A DNA stretch of 64,000 nucleotides, taken from the NCBI RefSeq assembly GCF_022682305.1, contig NZ_CP093528.1:3237501-3301500 (forward strand), given 5' to 3'. This DNA comes from Shinella zoogloeoides (GTDB lineage: Bacteria > Pseudomonadota > Alphaproteobacteria > Rhizobiales > Rhizobiaceae). Under the pieces are notes generated by a model. It was given only the letters and a program-made list of their open reading frames with translations. It had not been told where the DNA came from and did not search any database. The position numbers were made by a program, and so were the translations under genes. Shown here piece by piece: positions 18,351 through 28,378 of this stretch. Numbering within the stretch: position 1 is the stretch's first letter; the number at the start of each line of letters is the position of its first letter.

Positions 18351-19334
18351 ATGAGGGCAATGGTGCTGGAAAGACCCGGAACGAGGCTGGTCGCGGTCGA
18401 GCACCCCGATCCGGTCCCAGGGCCAGGAGAAGTAAGGATCGAGGTCGAAGCCTGCGCCGTGTGTCGCACGGACCTCCACGTCATAGACGGTGAACTCGCA
18501 CAGCCCAGACTGCCCCTTGTGCCGGGACATGAGATCGTCGGCATCGTCGATGCCGTCGGCCCCGATGTCGCGCCCTCGCGCCTCGGAAAGCGCGTCGGCG
18601 TGCCCTGGCTCGGGCATGCTTGCGGATCGTGCGCCTACTGCCGGTCCGACGCTGAAAACCTCTGCGACGCGCCGCAATTTACCGGCTACACCCGCGATGG
18701 CGGCTTCGCGACGCATGCGGTGGCCGACGCAAACTTCGCCTTCGATCTCGACCCCGACGCCGATCCGGTCGCACTCGCGCCTTTGCTGTGCGCCGGGCTG
18801 ATCGGCTGGCGCGCCTTGACCAAGGCAGGCGACGGAAAACGCATCGGGCTCTACGGCTTCGGCGCCGCGGCCCATATCATTGCACAGGTCTGCGTCTGGC
18901 AGGGGCGCGCCGTCCACGCCTTCACCCGGCCGGGCGACACGCAAGCACAACGCTTCGCGCTCAGCCTCGGGGCAGTATGGGCCGGCGGCTCGGACGCGAC
19001 GCCGGCCGCCCCGCTCGACGCCGCGATCATCTTCGCGCCGGTCGGAGACCTTGTGCCCGCCGCCCTGCGCGCGGTTCGCAAGGCTGGCATCGTCGTGTGC
19101 GGCGGCATCCATATGAGCGACATCCCGGCGATGCCCTACGCCACGCTTTGGGGGGAGCGGGAGCTCGTCTCCGTGGCCAACCTGACGCGGCGCGACGCGG
19201 AGACGTTCTTTCCGGTGGCGCATGCCGCCGGCGTGCGCACGCACACCACGACCTATCCCCTCGCCGCCGCCAACGAAGCTCTCGCGGATCTCAGGGCGGG
19301 CCGCCTCAACGGCGCGGCCGTGCTGGTGCCTTGA
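18351..19334 (+). CDS. Zinc-binding alcohol dehydrogenase family protein
   Basis: A 327-aa medium-chain dehydrogenase. The N-terminal GroES-like part has catalytic zinc ligands in CAVCRTDLH and PGHE, and structural zinc cysteines in HACGSCAYCRSDAENLC. The Rossmann half has a glycine motif GLYGFGAAAH. It ends TYPLAAANEALADLRAGRLNGAAVL, as in AdhA/AdhP proteins that reduce or oxidise short aldehydes and alcohols with NAD(P)H. No FixK box is seen directly upstream, so its promoter must lie elsewhere or it depends on read-through of the preceding terminator. Confidence 0.9.
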   Translation: MRAMVLERPGTRLVAVEHPDPVPGPGEVRIEVEACAVCRTDLHVIDGELAQPRLPLVPGHEIVGIVDAVGPDVAPSRLGKRVGVPWLGHACGSCAYCRSDAENLCDAPQFTGYTRDGGFATHAVADANFAFDLDPDADPVALAPLLCAGLIGWRALTKAGDGKRIGLYGFGAAAHIIAQVCVWQGRAVHAFTRPGDTQAQRFALSLGAVWAGGSDATPAAPLDAAIIFAPVGDLVPAALRAVRKAGIVVCGGIHMSDIPAMPYATLWGERELVSVANLTRRDAETFFPVAHAAGVRTHTTTYPLAAANEALADLRAGRLNGAAVLVP

Positions 19335-19345
19335 GACTTTGCCGG

Positions 19346-19939
19346 TCAGCCGGCGCGCGCACCGAGGGCCCGCATCTTCGCAAGCCATTTTGCGCGCGTC
19401 TCGGCGCTTGCGCCATCCACCATGCCGAACAGCGTTTCCCGGACGGGGCTGATGCCCACGAAGTTCAGGATGTTACGGCGCAGGCCCGCAACGCCATGGC
19501 CGAGATACCAGAACCGATAGAAGGAGGCCGGCATGCCCATGGTCACGATGACCCGCGCGGAACGCCCCTTGAGCAGCGTTCGCGCAAAACCGCCGCCGCC
19601 CGCTTCGGAATAGGCGAATGCGACGCCGGGGCGCATCACCTGCTCCAGAAAGGCTTTCAGCAGGGCCGGCATCGTGCCGAGCCATAGCGGAAAGACGAAG
19701 ACGATGTGCTCGGCATGCCGGATTGCCTCAACTGCAGCCTCCAGCGTCACTGGAAGGGGTCGCCGTTCGAACTCCTCCATCGTGCGAAGCAGAGGGAAGT
19801 CAAGCGCCGCGACATCGATAAGCTGCACCTCATGTCCAGCCGAACGGGCTCCATCGGCATAGCTGGCGGCGAGCGCCCGGCAAAGCCGTTTCGGTTCCGG
19901 GTCGGGATGGCCGATGATGACGAGGATGCGGCGCGGCAT
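19346..19939 (-). CDS. Flavodoxin-fold NAD(P)H oxidoreductase (Flavodoxin_2 family)
   Basis: A 197-aa cytoplasmic FMN/FAD reductase. It opens RRILVIIGHPDPEPKRLCRAL, the family's phosphate-binding start, and contains the FPLWLGTMPALLKAFLEQVM core shared with MdaB/NQO-like quinone reductases. The ATG at 19939 is chosen over one at 19966 because CAGGAG sits before it. A FixK box is centred 56 nt upstream. It is convergent with the alcohol dehydrogenase, 11 bp apart. Confidence 0.85.
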   Translation of the reverse strand: MPRRILVIIGHPDPEPKRLCRALAASYADGARSAGHEVQLIDVAALDFPLLRTMEEFERRPLPVTLEAAVEAIRHAEHIVFVFPLWLGTMPALLKAFLEQVMRPGVAFAYSEAGGGGFARTLLKGRSARVIVTMGMPASFYRFWYLGHGVAGLRRNILNFVGISPVRETLFGMVDGASAETRAKWLAKMRALGARAG

Positions 19940-19988
19940 GGCGATCTCCTGATGAACCACCATCAAACGCCTTTACCGCGCCGGTGCC

Positions 19989-20002
19989 TTGACCCGGGTC
20001 AA
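19989..20002 (-). promoter_or_regulatory. FNR/FixK box, overlapping the mgtA stop codon
   Basis: TTGACCCGGGTCAA is a perfect palindrome over its full 14 bp. It is centred 56 nt upstream of the flavodoxin-fold reductase start on the minus strand. Its right part (19999-20001) is the TGA stop of the upstream mgtA gene, so a regulatory site and a stop codon share bases. Confidence 0.8.
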
Positions 20003-22584
20003 ACGCGACGCCTTGCTTGCCTGCGGTGACGCTCGCGCGCGAAGAACCAGTATTTTGCCGTTTCCGAAGCCCCCAGATAGGCAAGCGTAATCGCGATCAG
20101 GCCACCGACGACCGGTAGCGGCAGGGCGACAAAACCGAACCAGTCCGCGCCGGGCAGATAGGGGATCGCGATGGCAAACACGGCGACGGCCAGCGTCAGC
20201 CAGGAAAGCAGCGCGCTCGGACGGCTGCGCCAGAAGGGCGCGCGGGTCCGCACGACGAGAACGATCGCCAGCTCCGTGATGAGGGATTCGACGAACCATC
20301 CCGTCTGGAATGCGGAGGCCGTCGCTCCGGCGACAAGGAGCAGGAAGGCGAAGGTCATGACGTCGAAGAACGAGCTGACCAATCCGAACGTCACCATGAA
20401 GCGGCGTACGAAGGCAATGTCCCATCGCCGCGGCGTTCGGACCTGATCGGCATCGACATTATCGGTGGCGATGGCAAGCGAGGGCACGTCCGACAGGAAG
20501 TTGTTGAGCAGGATTTGTGGCGCGAGCAATGGCAGGAAGGGCAAGGCCAGCGAAGCGAAGGCCATCGAGATCATGTTGCCGAAATTCGCGCTGGTGGTGA
20601 TGGAAATGTATTTCATCGTGTTGGCGAAGGTTTTCCGTCCGTCGTCGATCCCGCGCAGCAGCACGCCGAGGTCGCGCTGAAGCAGGATCATGTCGGCCGC
20701 CTCGCGCGCCACGTCCACTGCACCCTCGACGGAAATGCCGACATCGGCCTCGTGCAGCGCCGGCGCATCGTTGATGCCGTCGCCGAGATAGCCGACGACA
20801 TGGCCGTGCTTGCGCAGCGCCGCGATAATGCGCTCCTTCTGGTTCGGATCGATCTCCGCGAAGATATCGTTCTGGGAGACGCGGCGCACCAGTGCCTCCT
20901 TCGTCAGTCGACTCACCTCGGTTCCTGTGAGGACGCGGCGGTTCGGCAGCCCCACGGTTTCGGCAAGATGGGCAGCGACATAGCGATTGTCGCCCGTAAT
21001 GATCTTCACCTTGATGCCACGGGCGGCCAGGGCCTTCAGCGTTTCCGCCATGCCCGCCTTAGGCGGATCGAAGAGCAACAGGAAGCCGGCAAGGACAAGA
21101 TCGGCCTCGTCCTCCCGGCGATAGCTGTCCTGCTGCGCGAAGCGGCGCACAGCAAGCCCGAGGACACGATATCCCTGTCCGCTCCAAGCCTGCACCTTCT
21201 CGTCGATCGCCGCAGCCGCGGCTGCATCGAGCGGCACCGGTGCGCCCCGGGCAAGGACAGAAGAGCAGGCTGCGACAACGGTCTGCACCGCGCCCTTGCA
21301 GATCATCAGGTCTTCCGGCTCCCCCGTCTGGCGGACGACGACCGAGAGCCGCTTGCGGATGAAGTCATAGGGGATCTCGTCTACCTTGGCATAGGCGGCA
21401 ATGTCGTCCCGCGCGTCCTTGCCGGAGGCGATGGCCTCGTCCAGCGGGTTCGCCATTCCCGTCTGCAATGTGGCGTTCAGCAGCGCCCAAAGCCGCACCT
21501 GTGGTGCATCGGTCCCGGCAACGTCCAGGCAGGCGTCGAGATGAATGACACCTTCGGTCAGGGTACCGGTTTTGTCCGTGCACAGAAGGTCCATGCTGCC
21601 GAGGTTCTCGATGGCGTCGAGCCGACGCACGATGACGCCGTTCGCGGCCATCGTGCGGGCACCACGCGCCAGCGTCACGCTGATGATCGCCGGCAGCAGC
21701 TCCGGCGTCAGCCCCACGGCGAGCGCAAGAGAAAACAGCAGCGAATCCACCGCCGGGCGATGCAGCAGGAGATTGGCGAAGAAGACGAGGATGACGATGA
21801 CCAGCATGATCTCCGTCATGAGATAGCCGAAGCGGCGAATGCCGCGCGCGAAATCCGTCTCCGGCGCGACATGGGCGATGGTCGCGGCGATGGAAGCGAA
21901 CTCGGTCGCGCCGCCCGTCTTCACGACCGCCATCGTCGCTGTGCCACTGCGCACGGAGGTGCCGGTGAAGGCCGCGTTCGTCCGCTGGCCGAGGCGGGCC
22001 TCGGGCGGGCAGATGCCCGCCGTCTTGATCACCGGGAAGGTCTCGCCGGTCAGCGCCGCCTCGCTGACATTGAAGTCGCGCGTCTCCAGGAGAATGCCGT
22101 CGGCCGGGACGAGGTTTCCCGCCGAAAGCCGGACGATATCACCCGGCACGATCTCCTCGACGGGAAGCAGGGTTTCCCGCCCGTCGCGCAGCACGAGAGC
22201 CTTGCGGGCGATGCGGGCGGTGAGCGCCTGCATGGCGCGGGAGGCGCCATACTCCTGCGAGAAGGAAAGAACGCAGCTCGCCAGCACGATGACGCCGATG
22301 ATGACCGCCTCACTGCCCTCACCGACGACACCCGATACGATGGCAGCGAAGATGAGGATAAGGACAAGCGGGCTGCGGAACTGCCGCGCGAAAGCCGCAA
22401 GCGCCGAACCCTCGTGCCCCGCCCTGATCATATTGACCCCGACGCGAGCGAGGCGGGTCCTCGCGACCTCACTCGAAAGCCCGCTTGTGCGGGTATCCAG
22501 CCGGGCAAGGAGAGCCTCGGCAGAAATGGACCAATAAGCCGGCACCGAATCCACGGCCTGCGGCGGCAACGTTTCCGGCTGCAT
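19999..22584 (-). CDS. mgtA: Magnesium-translocating P-type ATPase (MgtA/MgtB)
   Basis: An 861-aa P3B-type ATPase. Asp337 lies in the phosphorylation motif CTDKTGTLTEG, the actuator TGE is in AALTGETFP, the hinge is GDGINDAPAL, and ten membrane helices can be traced, with the LTPELLPAI motif before the P-domain. It imports Mg2+ into the cytoplasm. The ATG at 22584 follows GGCGGAGACACG; a longer reading from 22692 would overlap the usp gene. It is 38 nt downstream of that usp, so the two form a FixK-box-led operon. Confidence 0.92.
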   Translation of the reverse strand: MQPETLPPQAVDSVPAYWSISAEALLARLDTRTSGLSSEVARTRLARVGVNMIRAGHEGSALAAFARQFRSPLVLILIFAAIVSGVVGEGSEAVIIGVIVLASCVLSFSQEYGASRAMQALTARIARKALVLRDGRETLLPVEEIVPGDIVRLSAGNLVPADGILLETRDFNVSEAALTGETFPVIKTAGICPPEARLGQRTNAAFTGTSVRSGTATMAVVKTGGATEFASIAATIAHVAPETDFARGIRRFGYLMTEIMLVIVILVFFANLLLHRPAVDSLLFSLALAVGLTPELLPAIISVTLARGARTMAANGVIVRRLDAIENLGSMDLLCTDKTGTLTEGVIHLDACLDVAGTDAPQVRLWALLNATLQTGMANPLDEAIASGKDARDDIAAYAKVDEIPYDFIRKRLSVVVRQTGEPEDLMICKGAVQTVVAACSSVLARGAPVPLDAAAAAAIDEKVQAWSGQGYRVLGLAVRRFAQQDSYRREDEADLVLAGFLLLFDPPKAGMAETLKALAARGIKVKIITGDNRYVAAHLAETVGLPNRRVLTGTEVSRLTKEALVRRVSQNDIFAEIDPNQKERIIAALRKHGHVVGYLGDGINDAPALHEADVGISVEGAVDVAREAADMILLQRDLGVLLRGIDDGRKTFANTMKYISITTSANFGNMISMAFASLALPFLPLLAPQILLNNFLSDVPSLAIATDNVDADQVRTPRRWDIAFVRRFMVTFGLVSSFFDVMTFAFLLLVAGATASAFQTGWFVESLITELAIVLVVRTRAPFWRSRPSALLSWLTLAVAVFAIAIPYLPGADWFGFVALPLPVVGGLIAITLAYLGASETAKYWFFARERHRRQARRRV

Positions 22585-22622
22585 TTTCGTGTCTCCGCCT
22601 GCGGTCGCCTGTTCCAGCCCCG

Positions 22623-23444
22623 TCAATTCGACATGAAACGGCTTATCCGGATCTCGTCGAGCAGCGATCGGGTCATACCGCCGAATGCCCACTCCCTGAG
22701 GCGGCTGTGCCCATAGGCGCCAGATACGACGAGATCGGCGTCGTGCCGATCGATGAGCTCGATCAGACTGTCGGTTTCCCGACCGCTTTCAACGGTTTCA
22801 CTGCGTGCGGTCACCCCGTGAGCAGCCAGGAAGGATACCACATCGCCCAAGCTCTCGCGGGCCCACTGATCGATGGCCGGAGCCACCGTCGCAACCACGA
22901 CGTCATCGGCCGCCTGCAACAGCGGCATGGCGTCGGCGACCGCACGCCGGGCCTCCCGCGTATCCTTCCACGCGACGACGATCTTCCGGCCGACGCGGTG
23001 AGCCATATCGTTCCCGACCACCAGGAGGGGCCGGCCCAGTTGCAGCACCGCGCTGCCCGGATCAACCCGGCGCGCCGTATCCTTCGTCGCCGCGCCGTCG
23101 GCAGCTCCGGTGACGACGATGTCGGCGATCCTCGCCGCTTGGGCCAGCGCATAGGTCGGTCTTTCCTGCGCGACGCGCCAGTCGGTCGCGACAACACCGG
23201 CAACCAGCGCCTCAAACTCCTTGCGCAGGTCCTTGAAACGGCGCTCGTCGTCGTCACGCATCTGCCGCCACACCTCCGCCGCCAGTTCCGCACCTTCCGG
23301 CCCCGTGACCGGAAGGTAGGCATCGGTCGCGCAGAAGCCGGTCAACCTGGCGTTCCAACGTTGAGCCAGCTCGCTTGCTGCCTTCACGACCGGAACGATC
23401 GGCCCTTCGACATCCAGATTAACAAGAATGGATTTGTAGCTCAC
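22623..23444 (-). CDS. Universal stress protein, tandem UspA domains
   Basis: A 273-aa protein with two Usp halves: residues 1-140 (YKSILVNLDVEG to PLLVVGNDM) and 150-273 (KIVVAWKDTREARRAV to the end). The second half has the G-AYGHSRLREWAFGG-TRSLL segment of the ATP-binding Usp type (G-2X-G-9X-G). Tandem Usps often rise in hypoxia or stationary phase. A FixK box is centred 69 nt before its start. mgtA follows in the same direction. Confidence 0.92.
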   Translation of the reverse strand: MSYKSILVNLDVEGPIVPVVKAASELAQRWNARLTGFCATDAYLPVTGPEGAELAAEVWRQMRDDDERRFKDLRKEFEALVAGVVATDWRVAQERPTYALAQAARIADIVVTGAADGAATKDTARRVDPGSAVLQLGRPLLVVGNDMAHRVGRKIVVAWKDTREARRAVADAMPLLQAADDVVVATVAPAIDQWARESLGDVVSFLAAHGVTARSETVESGRETDSLIELIDRHDADLVVSGAYGHSRLREWAFGGMTRSLLDEIRISRFMSN

Positions 23445-23506
23445 TGGACTGTCCTCCGTCTTGCTGCCTGTTTGTTGAGAAGATAGTCGTTTGGACGCAC
23501 GGCACC

Positions 23507-23520
23507 TTGACGCGGGTCAA
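23507..23520 (-). promoter_or_regulatory. FNR/FixK box upstream of usp-mgtA
   Basis: TTGACGCGGGTCAA is a perfect TTGA-N6-TCAA site in the 95-bp gap between arcC and usp, centred 69 nt before the usp ATG on the minus strand. It gives usp-mgtA a promoter separate from the arc operon. Confidence 0.8.
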
Positions 23521-23539
23521 ACGTGGCCCTCCCGATGCC

Positions 23540-24448
23540 TCACCCATCCACCGGTTCGATCCATGTTCCGCGTATGCCTGCGATGATCTCCACGGCATCC
23601 TCGAGCCGGCCGATCGCGGCCGGCTTGCCGGCGCTGGCGAACGCGATGCCTGCCTCGACCTTCGGCCGCATCGAGCCGGCGGGAAAATCGCCCGGTGCAA
23701 GATCCGATGTCCTCACGATGCCGAGAGGAACGGCGGCATCCGTGCCCCAGCCACGATAAACGGCGTCGACATCGGTCAACATGAGAAGAAAGTCGGCATG
23801 AAGCTGACGCGCGAGGAGTGCGGAAGCAAAATCCTTGTCGATGACCGCCTCTATGCCGATAAGGCTGCCATCCTCCCGTTCCACGACGGGGATGCCCCCG
23901 CCGCCGGCGCAAATAACGATGACACCGCGTTCGACGAGCAGGCCGAGCACCTCCGCTTCGAGGATCGCCAGGGGTTTCGGCGAGGCGACGACGCGGCGCC
24001 ATCTGTCACTGTCGGGCGCGATCTGCCAACCCCGCTCCGCCGCCAGCCGGCGCGCCGTCGTCTCGTCGTAGACGGGGCCGATGGGCTTCGTCGGCGTTGT
24101 AAAGGCACAATCCCGCGGATCGACTCGAACCTGCGTCAGAAGCGTGGCGAACAGCCGATCTTGGACGACATTGCCGAGTTCCTGCTGAAGAACATAACCG
24201 ATCATCCCGGCACTTTCGGCATCGAGCACATCCAGGGGAAAGGGCGCATCGGGCGTCGTTGCCGCCTGGAGCGCCAGCAGCCCGACCTGCGGCCCGTTGC
24301 CATGGGTGATCACCAGCGCATGGCCCGCAACGATCAGCTTCGCCAGCACCGCCGCCGCACGGCGAATGTTGGCGCGCTGGTTTTCTGCCGTCATCGGCTC
24401 GCCGCGCCGCAGGAGGGCGTTGCCGCCGAGAGCGACGACGATCCGCAT
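23540..24448 (-). CDS. arcC: Carbamate kinase
   Basis: A 302-aa enzyme that makes ATP from carbamoyl phosphate and ADP, the energy-yielding last step of the arginine deiminase pathway. Motifs: RIVVALGGNALLRRG at the N-terminus, ITHGNGPQVG, and CAGGGGIPVV. The ATG at 24448 follows GGAGGCTGAC and sits 1 nt after the arcB stop. It is last in arcDABC. Confidence 0.94.
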   Translation of the reverse strand: MRIVVALGGNALLRRGEPMTAENQRANIRRAAAVLAKLIVAGHALVITHGNGPQVGLLALQAATTPDAPFPLDVLDAESAGMIGYVLQQELGNVVQDRLFATLLTQVRVDPRDCAFTTPTKPIGPVYDETTARRLAAERGWQIAPDSDRWRRVVASPKPLAILEAEVLGLLVERGVIVICAGGGGIPVVEREDGSLIGIEAVIDKDFASALLARQLHADFLLMLTDVDAVYRGWGTDAAVPLGIVRTSDLAPGDFPAGSMRPKVEAGIAFASAGKPAAIGRLEDAVEIIAGIRGTWIEPVDG

Positions 24449-24449
24449 G

Positions 24450-25451
24450 TCAGCCTCCGATGGTGGCGACGAGGATCGCCTTGATCGTATGCATGCGGTT
24501 CTCCGCCTGGTCGAAAACCACAGATGCGGCGGATTCGAAAACCTCATTGGTGACTTCCATGCAATCGATACCGAAGCTGCTGGCGATATCCCGCCCGACC
24601 TCCGTCTCCGTATTATGGAAGGCGGGCAGGCAATGCATGAACTTGGCATGCGGCTTTCTCGTCGCCGCCATGAGGTCGCGGGTCACGCGATAGGGCGTCA
24701 GAAGTTCGATGCGCTCTCGCCAGGCGCTTTCGTTCTCGCCCATGGAAAGCCAGACGTCCGTGTAGACGAAATCGGCCCCGAGCACCGCAGCGTTCACGTC
24801 CTCGTCCAGCCGGAAGCTGCCACCGCTCGTTTCGGCCAGGCTGCGGACGTGATCGCAGAACCCATCATCCGGCCAGAGAGAACGGGGCGAGGCGATCCTC
24901 ATATCCATGCCCACCTTCGCCGCACCGATCGCCAGTGACGTCGCGACGTTGTCACGCCCCTCACCGACGAAGACGAGTGTCATGTCCGAAAGGTGCTTGT
25001 GCGAGAACTCACGCATCGTCATGAAATCGGCGAGCACCTGGGTCGGGTGCGCCTCGTCGGTCAGCCCGTTATAGACTGGAACCCCGGCATAGGCGGCCAG
25101 TTCGTCCGCCTGGTGCTGACTGAAGGCCCGGAACTCGATGGCGTCATACATGCGCCCCAGTACGCGCGCCGTGTCCTTCATCGTTTCCTTGTGGCCGATG
25201 TGGCTGCCGGAAGGACCAATATAGGTGACATGCGCTCCCTGGTCGTAAGCGGCGACTTCGAAGCCTGAGCGGGTGCGTGTCGAATCCTTCTCGAAGATCA
25301 GGGCGATGTTCTTGCGGACGAGCCGCTGCACCTCCGTTCCCGCCTGCTTCGCCGCCTTGAGTTCGGCCGCAAGACGCAGCAGGTAGCGGATCTCCGCGCC
25401 GGAGAAATCGTCCATCGTCAGCACATTGCGACCATGCAGATTTACGGGCAT
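24450..25451 (-). CDS. arcB: Ornithine carbamoyltransferase, catabolic type
   Basis: A 333-aa enzyme converting citrulline and phosphate into ornithine and carbamoyl phosphate. Motifs: carbamoyl-phosphate binding [19 protein letters not shown], and the ornithine-side HCLPAFHN. Its place between arcA and arcC and a length close to the roughly 336 aa of catabolic ArcB argue for the catabolic rather than the biosynthetic (ArgF) role. Confidence 0.93.
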   Translation of the reverse strand: MPVNLHGRNVLTMDDFSGAEIRYLLRLAAELKAAKQAGTEVQRLVRKNIALIFEKDSTRTRSGFEVAAYDQGAHVTYIGPSGSHIGHKETMKDTARVLGRMYDAIEFRAFSQHQADELAAYAGVPVYNGLTDEAHPTQVLADFMTMREFSHKHLSDMTLVFVGEGRDNVATSLAIGAAKVGMDMRIASPRSLWPDDGFCDHVRSLAETSGGSFRLDEDVNAAVLGADFVYTDVWLSMGENESAWRERIELLTPYRVTRDLMAATRKPHAKFMHCLPAFHNTETEVGRDIASSFGIDCMEVTNEVFESAASVVFDQAENRMHTIKAILVATIGG

Positions 25452-25467
25452 GTCAGTTCCTCCTTCG

Positions 25468-26685
25468 TCAGATCGGGTCGCGCGCGATGGGGCAGGTCAT
25501 GCAATGGCCACCGCCACGCCCTCGGCTGAGTTCGGCGCCCTCCACGGTGATGACCTCGATGCCCGCGCGGCGCAGCAGCGTGTTTGTGTAGACGTTGCGG
25601 TCGTAGCCGATGACCACGCCCGGCTCGACGGCGACGACATTGTTGCCGTCGTCCCATTGCTCGCGCTCCGATTCATAGGCGTCGCCGCCAGTTGAAACGA
25701 TGCGCAGCGTCTTCAATCCCATCGCCTCCTTCACCACCTCGACGAAGGGTTTGGTCTCCTCGATGACGTCGACGGCAGCCTCGCCCTCGCCCGGCCGCAG
25801 CGAAAAGGTCCGCAGCCGCTCGACGACCGGCGGATACATGGTCGCGAGATCCCGGTCGCAGAAGGTGAAAACGGTGTCGAGGTGCATGAACGAGCGGTCG
25901 CGCGGCATCAGGGCGGCGACGACATGGGTTGCCTCGCCCGCCGAAAACAGGCGGCGCGCCAGCCCGCCGACCGCCTGCGGCGTCGTGCGCTCGCCCATGC
26001 CGACCAGCACGACACCCCCACCGACCGGCATGACGTCGCCGCCTTCCAGGCTCACGCCGGGACCGGGATTGTCCGGCGAGACGAAAGGCAGGCCCGCGTC
26101 GCGAAAGCGCGGATGAAACCGGTAGACCGCTTCGACATTCGCCGCCTCGGGTTTGCGCGCAGCCCAGTACATGGCGTTGACGGATACCGAACGGTAGATC
26201 CAGCAGGAGCTATCGCGCATGAAGAGCTGGTTCGGCAACGGCGGCAGCACGAAATCCTGCGGCAAAAGCGTCCGGCCGGTGAGACCCGCCGGCTGGAAGG
26301 GCAGTTCGGCGCGGGCGATGCCGCCCACCAGCAGCGTGGCGAGCCTGTCGGCCGGCACCTCGTCCAGCCAGCCGCGTAGCTCGCTCACCATGTCGTAGCC
26401 GACCACCGAGGCATCGACACGCCGGCCGAGCAGCCAGTCGCGGGCGTCCGGCAGCGCCATCGTCTCGGCCAACAGATCGCCAAACAGGTGCACGGTGACG
26501 CCGCGCTCGCGAAGGGCGTCGACGAAGACATCATGCTCCTGCCGGGCGCGCTTGACCCATAGCACGTCATCGAAGAGCAGCGCCCTGCAATTGTCCGGAG
26601 TGAGGCGGCGAAGGCTGAGGTCAGGCCGGTGCACGATCACCTCGCGCAGCCGGCCGACTTCAGAATGAGCGCCAAGAGTGGCCAT
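25468..26685 (-). CDS. arcA: Arginine deiminase
   Basis: A 405-aa enzyme hydrolysing arginine to citrulline and ammonia. Catalytic Cys398 lies in the C-terminal [10 protein letters not shown] motif, with [10 protein letters not shown] and [10 protein letters not shown] contributing Asp and His residues. The ATG at 26685 follows AAAGGAATCGTC and leaves 20 nt to arcD. A start 48 nt further upstream would run into arcD and is less likely. Confidence 0.94.
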   Translation of the reverse strand: MATLGAHSEVGRLREVIVHRPDLSLRRLTPDNCRALLFDDVLWVKRARQEHDVFVDALRERGVTVHLFGDLLAETMALPDARDWLLGRRVDASVVGYDMVSELRGWLDEVPADRLATLLVGGIARAELPFQPAGLTGRTLLPQDFVLPPLPNQLFMRDSSCWIYRSVSVNAMYWAARKPEAANVEAVYRFHPRFRDAGLPFVSPDNPGPGVSLEGGDVMPVGGGVVLVGMGERTTPQAVGGLARRLFSAGEATHVVAALMPRDRSFMHLDTVFTFCDRDLATMYPPVVERLRTFSLRPGEGEAAVDVIEETKPFVEVVKEAMGLKTLRIVSTGGDAYESEREQWDDGNNVVAVEPGVVIGYDRNVYTNTLLRRAGIEVITVEGAELSRGRGGGHCMTCPIARDPI

Positions 26686-26705
26686 GACGATTCCTTTCGA
26701 CGGGT

Positions 26706-28175
26706 TCACAGCGCGCTGACCGCACCGGTCCACATGGCGTAGGCGGCATAAATCCCCACCGCGACCAGCGCAGCGGCGAGCATGGCCTCGACCGGATGGA
26801 AGACCCGCTCCTCATTTTCCCGCCGTGCCCAGACGAAGAAGACGATGCCCGGCGCATAGAGGATGGCGCACATGAAGAGGTAGGAGAGGCCGGCCGCATA
26901 GACGAGCCAGAGACCATAGGCCGTCGCCAGAAGGCCGATCAGCATGGGACCGTTCCGGCCCTCGCCCTCGCGATAGCTTTCGCCTGTGATCGCAAGCTTT
27001 GCCAGATAGGCACCGGAGAAGATGTAGGGAACGAGGATTGCGGCCGAGGCGATGAAGAACAGCGCCTGATAGGTGCTTTGTGCAAACAGCGTGATGACGA
27101 GGAAAACCTGCACGAGCAGATTGGTGATGAGCAGCGAGGTGGAAGGCACGCCACGTGCGTTCTCGTGGCCGAAGAACTTCGGCATGGTGCCGTCGCGCCC
27201 GGCGACATGCGGAACCTCGGCGGCAAGCAGCGTCCAGCTCAGGAAGGCGCCGATGACGGAAACCACGAGTGCCAGATTGATGAGCACCGCACCCCACGGC
27301 CCGACGACGGCCTCCAGAACCCCCGCCATGGACGGGTTCTTCAGGGCCGCGAGTTCCGGCTGGTTCAGGATGCCGAGCGAGAGCAGCGAGACGAGCGCAT
27401 AGAGCGCAAGGCAGGTGAAGAAGCCAAGAACGGTTGCCGTGGCGATATCCTTACGCCGCTCGGCGCGGGCCGAAAAGACGCTGGCGCCCTCAATGCCGAT
27501 GAACACCCAGAGCGTCACAAGCATCGTGCTCTTCACCTGGTTCATGATCGAACCGAGGCCAGCATTGCCGAGACCGGTGAAATCGGCGTTGAAGACATCC
27601 ACCTTGAAAGCGACCGCGACGAGGCCGGCAAAAAGCACGATGGGCGCGATCTTGGCGACGGTGACGACCAGATTGACGATCGCCGCCTGACGCACGCCGG
27701 CAAGGATGAGGAAGTGGATCACCCAGAGGAGGGCGGAAGCGCCGAGCACCGCCTGCCAAGTGTTGCCGTCGCCAAACGATGGGACAAAATAGGACAGTGC
27801 ACTGAAGACGACCACCGCGTAGGAGACATTGCCCACCCATGCGCTGATCCAGTAACCCCAGGCGCTGTTGAAGCCGATGAACGGTCCGAACCCGGCCTTG
27901 GCATAGGCATAGGGTCCGGCATCGAGATCCGGCTTGCGGGTGGCCAGCGACTGGTAGACGAAGACCAGAGCCAGCATGCCCACGGCGGTGATCGCCCAGC
28001 CGATCATGATGGCGAGCGGCCCGGCCCCGGCGGCCATGTTCTGCGGCAGGCTGAAGACGCCCGAACCGACCATGGAGCCTATGACGAGCGCGGTCAATGC
28101 GCCCAGATGCAGCTTGGTTTGCTTTGCCGCCGGAGCGGAGGTGGTGGAAGCGGAATGAACATCTGCGGCAGTCAT
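26706..28175 (-). CDS. arcD: Arginine/ornithine antiporter, APC superfamily
   Basis: A 489-aa membrane protein with about 12-13 helices. The APC signature near the N-terminus reads [13 protein letters not shown], then [19 protein letters not shown] and [12 protein letters not shown]. It is first in arcDABC and should exchange external arginine for internal ornithine. The ATG at 28175 follows GGGAGACCAGCC. A perfect FixK box is centred 68 nt upstream. Confidence 0.92.
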   Translation of the reverse strand: MTAADVHSASTTSAPAAKQTKLHLGALTALVIGSMVGSGVFSLPQNMAAGAGPLAIMIGWAITAVGMLALVFVYQSLATRKPDLDAGPYAYAKAGFGPFIGFNSAWGYWISAWVGNVSYAVVVFSALSYFVPSFGDGNTWQAVLGASALLWVIHFLILAGVRQAAIVNLVVTVAKIAPIVLFAGLVAVAFKVDVFNADFTGLGNAGLGSIMNQVKSTMLVTLWVFIGIEGASVFSARAERRKDIATATVLGFFTCLALYALVSLLSLGILNQPELAALKNPSMAGVLEAVVGPWGAVLINLALVVSVIGAFLSWTLLAAEVPHVAGRDGTMPKFFGHENARGVPSTSLLITNLLVQVFLVITLFAQSTYQALFFIASAAILVPYIFSGAYLAKLAITGESYREGEGRNGPMLIGLLATAYGLWLVYAAGLSYLFMCAILYAPGIVFFVWARRENEERVFHPVEAMLAAALVAVGIYAAYAMWTGAVSAL

Positions 28176-28236
28176 GGCTGGTCTCCCGGAGTTCGTACAC
28201 ATCGGAAAAGACTGCACCCCGTCCCCGCGGATCGCC

Positions 28237-28250
28237 TTGACCGGCGTCAA
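28237..28250 (-). promoter_or_regulatory. FNR/FixK box for arcDABC
   Basis: TTGACCGGCGTCAA is a perfect TTGA-N6-TCAA site centred 68 nt before the arcD ATG. It shares a 203-bp divergent region with a second box 57 bp away that faces the alcohol dehydrogenase gene. Control of arcDABC by Anr/FNR-type proteins is established in Pseudomonas. Confidence 0.85.
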
Positions 28251-28293
28251 AGCGCCCCCGGGGCCTGAAATTTCTCGCCGGAAAGCGCCGCCG

Positions 28294-28307
28294 TTGACGG
28301 GGGTCAA
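28294..28307 (+). promoter_or_regulatory. FNR/FixK box for the alcohol dehydrogenase-acetyltransferase gene
   Basis: TTGACGGGGGTCAA is a perfect TTGA-N6-TCAA site centred 78 nt before the ATG at 28379. Together with the arcD-facing box it gives each divergent gene its own dedicated site. Confidence 0.85.
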
Positions 28308-28378
28308 AGCCTGTCGCGCGCAAACCGCTCATCGTCATTCACATCCACGATGATTGCGAACCCATGAAGGAGAACGTG

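Noticed and set aside
20515..22716. A 733-codon plus-strand frame antisense to mgtA
   Set aside because: The composition is that of a G+C-bias shadow, and the opposite strand has all P-type ATPase motifs.
26796..28268. A 490-codon plus-strand frame antisense to arcD
   Set aside because: Charged, repetitive translation with no membrane or domain features; the arcD frame is convincing.
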